A stretch of 37,440 bases of DNA from assembly GCA_003022125.1 (NCBI GenBank), contig PXQH01000011.1:1-37440 (forward strand), given 5' to 3'. Shown here piece by piece: positions 34,204 through 37,440 of this stretch. Under the pieces are notes generated by a model that was given only the letters and a program-made list of their open reading frames with translations, had not been told where the DNA came from and did not search any database. The position numbers were made by a program, and so were the translations under genes. Numbering within the stretch: position 1 is the first letter of the stretch; every line of letters starts with the position of its first letter. Source of the DNA: Cyanobacteria bacterium QS_8_64_29 (GTDB taxonomy: Bacteria; Cyanobacteriota; Cyanobacteriia; Cyanobacteriales; Rubidibacteraceae).

Positions 34204-35343
34204 ATGTCGCAGACTGCTTCCGCCCCTGCCCGATCCGGCCGCGATCGCGTGCTGGCGGTCGATGACTCGCCCGACAGCCGGCTGCTGGTGCAGAGCATTT
34301 TGGAGGCCGAAGGCTACGCCGTGTCGCTGGCCGAGAGCGGCTGGCAAGCGCTAGCCAGCGTCGAGCGAGCGCCGCCCTCGCTGCTGCTGCTGGATGTCAT
34401 GATGCCCGAGCTCGACGGGTTCGAGGTTACCCGGCGCATTCGGGCCAACCCCAATTTGCCGTTTGTGCCCATTTTGCTGGTGACCGCCTACGATCGACCC
34501 AATGCCGCCCAAGGCCTGGATAGCGGCGCCGACGACTTTTTGCGCAAGCCGCTCGATGTCGATGAGTTGCTGGCGCGGGTGCGCTCGCTGCTGCGCCTCA
34601 AGCACAGCGTGGACGAGCGCGACGAAATCGCCCGCCAGCGCGCCGACTTTGTCTCGCGCCTGACCCACGATCTGCGCACGCCGCTGGTGGCGGCGGACCG
34701 GATGCTGTCGCTGTTCCAGCAGGGGGCCTTTGGCGAGCTCAACGAGTCCATGCGCGAGGCCGTTGACACCATGGCCAGCAGCAACCGCAGCATGCTCGAT
34801 ATGGTCAATACGTTGCTGGAGGTCTACCGCCACGAAGCCGGGCGCAAAACCTACGACTTTACCCGCGTGGACCTGCGCGCCCTGCTGGGTGAGGTGCTGC
34901 AGGAGCTGGAGCCGCTGGCGCGCGAGCGCGGGCTCGCACTCCACCGCGAGCTGGACGCGGGTGAGGCTGCCATCGTGAGTGCCGATCGCGTCGAGCTGCG
35001 CCGGGTGCTGGCCAACTTGGTCGACAACGCCATCAAATTCACCGATGCCGGCTGGGTGGCGGTGCGCTTGCAGTCGCTGCCGTACGGGAAGGACGGCCGG
35101 CCCTGGCTGGCAGTTGAGGTGGCAGACACCGGCCGCGGCATCTCGCCCCAGGAGCAGCAGACGCTGTTCGAGCGCTTTCGCCAGGGGCAGCACGGCCAAG
35201 CCGGCAGCGGGCTGGGACTGCACCTGTCCCAGCGCATTGCCCAGCAGCACGGCGGCACGATCACCTTGCGCTCGCAGGTGGGCGAGGGAAGCACCTTTAC
35301 GCTCAAGCTGCCGGCCCAGCCGCAATCCAACGCGCGTTCCTAA
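34204..35343 (+). CDS. Response regulator receiver-histidine kinase hybrid
   Basis: This is a soluble signalling protein of 379 residues. It has an N-terminal receiver domain (about 14-130; phosphoacceptor Asp64 in LLLDVMMPELDG, Lys115), a HisKA dimerisation domain (His155 in SRLTHDLRTP) and a HATPase domain (NLVDNAIKF, DTGRGIS, GSGLGLHLS). It has no membrane segment or sensory domain. The order receiver-then-kinase means it is likely fed by another kinase and passes the signal on; this arrangement is common in cyanobacteria. The target is unknown. The stop TAA overlaps the ATG of the aldehyde dehydrogenase by one base, indicating an operon. Confidence 0.95.
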   Translation: MSQTASAPARSGRDRVLAVDDSPDSRLLVQSILEAEGYAVSLAESGWQALASVERAPPSLLLLDVMMPELDGFEVTRRIRANPNLPFVPILLVTAYDRPNAAQGLDSGADDFLRKPLDVDELLARVRSLLRLKHSVDERDEIARQRADFVSRLTHDLRTPLVAADRMLSLFQQGAFGELNESMREAVDTMASSNRSMLDMVNTLLEVYRHEAGRKTYDFTRVDLRALLGEVLQELEPLARERGLALHRELDAGEAAIVSADRVELRRVLANLVDNAIKFTDAGWVAVRLQSLPYGKDGRPWLAVEVADTGRGISPQEQQTLFERFRQGQHGQAGSGLGLHLSQRIAQQHGGTITLRSQVGEGSTFTLKLPAQPQSNARS

Positions 35344-36728
35344 TGGCGGCAACAGCGATCCCGGATTGGGTAGCGCAGCAGCGCCAGTTTTTCGCCAGCG
35401 GGCAAACGCGGCCGCTGGCGTTCCGTCAGGCCCAGTTGCAACAGCTGCGCCAGGCGATCGCCGCGCGCGAGGCAGCCTTCACCCAGGCGCTGTGGCAGGA
35501 CTGCCGGCGCCCCCCGCTAGAGACGGTCGCGGGCGAGGTGAGCTACTGCCTGCAAGAGATCGACTGCGCGCGCAAGCACCTGCGGCGCTGGGCCCGCCCG
35601 CAGCCGGCGCCCACGCCGCTGCCGCTGCTGCCGGCGCGCTCCTACACCGTCAGCGAGCCACTGGGCGTGGTGGCCATCGTCAGCCCTTGGAACTATCCGG
35701 TACAGCTGGCGCTGGTGCCGCTGATCGGCGCGATCGCGGCCGGCAACTGCGCCCTGGTCAAACCCTCTGAGGTGGCTCCCCACGCCGCGCGCGCGGTGAG
35801 CGAGCTGATCGCTGCCACCTTCGATCCGGCCTTGGTGCGCGCGGTGGAAGGCGATAAGGAAACGACGCAGCAGCTGCTGGCCCAGCCGCTGGACCACATC
35901 TTTTTCACCGGGAGCGCCGCAATCGGGCGGGAGGTGATGCGTGCGGCCGCCGAGCGGCTGATCCCCGTGACCTTGGAGTTGGGGGGCAAAAGCCCCTGCT
36001 TGGTTGATCGCCAGATTCGGCTCAACGACGCCGCCCGGCGCATCGCCTGGGGCAAGTTCATCAATGCCGGCCAAACCTGCATTGCGCCCGACTACGTCCT
36101 GGCGCACCGGGCCATTGCCAGCGAGCTAATCGCAGCCATGCGGGATTGCCTGCGCACCTTCTACGGCGAAGACCCGGCCCAGAGCCCAGACTACGCGCGC
36201 ATCATCAACGACCGGCACTTCGAGCGGCTGCGGGCGCTGATCGAGCCGGGCCAGGTCGCGGCGGGCGGCGAAACCGATCCCGACCAGCGCTACATCGCCC
36301 CCACCATCCTGGAGGGCGTTAGCTGGGATGACGCCGTCATGCAAGAGGAGATCTTTGGCCCCATTCTGCCGGTGCTGCGCTACGAAACCCTGGATGACGC
36401 CCTGGCGGCGATCGCGGCGCGGCCCAAACCGCTGGCGCTCTATGCCTTCTCGCAGGATGCCACCGTCCGGCGCCGCGTGCTGCAAGAAACCGCGGCAGGC
36501 AGCACTTGCTTTAACGACACCATCGTGCAGTTTCTGTCGCCGCATTTGCCCTTTGGCGGCGTGGGGGCCAGCGGCATGGGGAGCTATCACGGCCGGGCCA
36601 GCTTCGAGACGTTCTCGCACCGCCGCAGCGTGGTCCGCCGGCCGTTGTGGCCGGATATCAAGCTGCGCTATCCGCCCTACCGGGGCAAGCTCGGCGCCTT
36701 GCGGTGGCTGCTGCGTTGGGGCAGCTAG
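35343..36728 (+). CDS. Aldehyde dehydrogenase (class 3-type)
   Basis: This NAD(P)-dependent oxidation enzyme converts aldehydes to acids. It has 461 residues. The fold is clear: SPWNYPVQLALVPLIGA and KPSEVAPH in the cofactor domain, FTGSAAIGREVMRAA, then the Glu in TLELGGKSP near 208-216 and the catalytic Cys in NAGQTCIAPDY near 245. An EEIFGPILPVL segment and LPFGGVGASGMG lie near the C-terminus. The class 3 type in cyanobacteria acts on long-chain fatty aldehydes (AldE-like); the end shows a basic-aromatic stretch consistent with membrane association. It is translationally coupled to the upstream hybrid kinase gene. Confidence 0.93.
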   Translation: MAATAIPDWVAQQRQFFASGQTRPLAFRQAQLQQLRQAIAAREAAFTQALWQDCRRPPLETVAGEVSYCLQEIDCARKHLRRWARPQPAPTPLPLLPARSYTVSEPLGVVAIVSPWNYPVQLALVPLIGAIAAGNCALVKPSEVAPHAARAVSELIAATFDPALVRAVEGDKETTQQLLAQPLDHIFFTGSAAIGREVMRAAAERLIPVTLELGGKSPCLVDRQIRLNDAARRIAWGKFINAGQTCIAPDYVLAHRAIASELIAAMRDCLRTFYGEDPAQSPDYARIINDRHFERLRALIEPGQVAAGGETDPDQRYIAPTILEGVSWDDAVMQEEIFGPILPVLRYETLDDALAAIAARPKPLALYAFSQDATVRRRVLQETAAGSTCFNDTIVQFLSPHLPFGGVGASGMGSYHGRASFETFSHRRSVVRRPLWPDIKLRYPPYRGKLGALRWLLRWGS

Positions 36729-36773
36729 CTAGGCGCGTTCGCAAAGTAGGCAGAGCGGCCTACAGTGGGCCGC

Positions 36774-37012
36774 ATGAGCGAATTTGACCTATCCGATGGG
36801 AGTGGAACTGCTCCCAGCCACTGATGCCCTAGCCGAATACCGGACGACCGACCCACGACCACCGCCGCATTCTCAATGGCATCTTCTGGATCCTGCGCAC
36901 TGGGTCACCTTGGCGTGAGCTTCCCTGTTGCTACGGTCCCTGGCCCACAGTCGCCAACCGTTGGGGTCAAGCCGGCATCTGGGAGTCATGGCAACGGAAT
37001 TGCAGCAACTGG
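36774..37012 (+). pseudogene. IS5-family transposase remnant, plus-strand
   Basis: The family N-terminus is legible but broken. ATG 36774 reads MSEFDLSD, then the frame must shift to continue EWNCSQPLMP, which meets a TAG at 36830, and from 36842 reads GRPTHDHRRILNGIFWILRTGSPW-type sequence through GPWPTVANRWGQAGIWESW. This is the DNA-binding N-terminal part of an IS5-family transposase. The DDE catalytic part is absent. It ends about where an oppositely oriented transposase fragment begins. Confidence 0.8.
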
Positions 37013-37017
37013 CCCAC

Positions 37018-37219
37018 AATGTCTGTCAAGGCGGAAAGTCCGACGGCAGCATGCGCCAGCCGGCCCGCAGGACGTACAGAATGGCCTCGATCGCGGCTCG
37101 CAGGTTGGTTTTGCGAGGCCACCCCAACGCAACGGGGCATCGGCGGCGAAGTAGGCTGCGAGCATCGCCCACTGCGCGTCGCTCAGCCGCGTGGGATAGG
37201 CTGGGGTGGTAGCTTCCAT
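37018..37219 (-). pseudogene. IS5-family transposase remnant, minus-strand
   Basis: ATG 37219 preceded by AGGAAG starts a typical IS5-type (DUF4096) N-terminus: PTRLSDAQWAMLAAYF. A frameshift follows near codon 30, after which another frame reads GWPRKTNLRAAIEAILYVLRAGW and LPSDFPP, then a TGA where Trp is expected (PP-*-QT). The rest of the element is missing. Upstream an 11-bp inverted repeat (37211-37267) repeats its first codons. Confidence 0.8.
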
Positions 37220-37267
37220 GGTTTATCTTCCTTTGGCTTCGGTCGGACAGCCTACGCCATGGAAGCT
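37211..37267. repeat. 11-bp inverted repeat at the start of the transposase remnant
   Basis: AGCTTCCATGG (37211-37221) and CCATGGAAGCT (37257-37267) are perfect inverted copies separated by 35 bp. They contain the ATG-GAA-GCT start codons of the minus-strand transposase and of the plus-strand open frame at 37259. Confidence 0.6.
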
Positions 37268-37440
37268 CCCGGACTTTTAAAACACCCTCTTAAGGTATCT
37301 CGGCCCCGTATGGTAACTGTTCACCCTCAGCAGGATAAGGGTGTGGTTTTATATTTCCTGGAGCCGCTTCTTTTGTCGATTCAAATCCTGTATCACTTTT
37401 TGACACGGATTGGCGATCAGGTAAACTTGGATCGCCAAGC
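37259..37440 (+). CDS. Open frame running off the window end, unidentified
   Basis: From ATG 37259 sixty codons stay open to the window edge. The composition differs from the neighbours: it is lower in GC, with a hydrophobic/aromatic run (VVLYFLEPLLLSIQILYHFL, about residues 29-48). I cannot name a family. It could be a fragment linked to the insertion sequences or a real gene entering the next region. The frame ends inside an inverted repeat (37410-37418 with 37430-37438). Confidence 0.25.
   Translation, partial: MEAPGLLKHPLKVSRPRMVTVHPQQDKGVVLYFLEPLLLSIQILYHFLTRIGDQVNLDRQ
37410..37438. repeat. Perfect 9-bp inverted repeat at the window end
   Basis: TTGGCGATC and GATCGCCAA surround an 11-base loop. 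It may be an element end or a hairpin. Only this one copy is visible. Confidence 0.4.

Noticed and set aside
1-37440. CRISPR array, prophage, toxin-antitoxin or other defence cluster
   Set aside because: No regularly spaced direct repeats and no such gene families were seen on either strand.

Overview
The window is chromosomal DNA of a GC-rich cyanobacterium. The evidence is a petC-petA pair (Rieske protein and cytochrome f), the cyanobacterial small RNA Yfr1 directly upstream of trxA, DUF1823 and DUF3067 proteins, an NblR-like regulator, a spliced tRNA-Arg(CCU) gene, and repeated HIP1 octamers (GCGATCGC, for example at 847-854, 927-934 and 1072-1079). Nearly all genes are core housekeeping genes. 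High GC produces many long shadow reading frames, which are left out here.

Layout. 1-3412: the start of a heavy-metal P-type ATPase, a small terminal-inverted-repeat element, a tRNA-Arg(CCU) gene split by an 837-nt group I intron that carries a LAGLIDADG-type ORF, and an exported alpha/beta hydrolase. 3526-8755: argF, a small heat-shock protein with a structured leader, an NblR-like regulator overlapping a DUF192 lipoprotein, lepB, a second copy of the element, and a dihydroorotase whose ATG overlaps the end of that copy. 8768-13792: moeA, an RDD membrane protein, rpmG-rpsR-RNase II/R, and two small hypotheticals. 14007-22936: a large B12-binding-type radical SAM protein, yfr1, trxA, a LOG-family protein, a coiled-coil membrane protein, pepA and a lytic transglycosylase. 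23000-29204: tatC, DUF3067, petC-petA, a frameshifted EamA transporter, DUF1823, bioF, mobA and a small partner gene. 29490-36728: an LCP ligase, an alpha/beta hydrolase, agmatinase, pyrH-frr, a receiver-histidine kinase hybrid and an aldehyde dehydrogenase. 36729-37440: two decayed IS5-type transposase fragments facing each other, then an unidentified open frame running off the edge.

The best candidate for something unusual is the tRNA-Arg(CCU) intron. Its tRNA halves are 837 nt apart, its core (P2, P4, P7, P9) can be read by eye, and the ORF sits in the P8 region. That ORF appears to lack the catalytic acidic residue in both LAGLIDADG helices. Other points of interest are the element that supplies the start codon of the dihydroorotase gene, three convergent gene pairs that each share one CTAG as both stop codons, and a possible RNA thermometer ahead of the small heat-shock gene. 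I see no CRISPR array, prophage or recognisable defence island.
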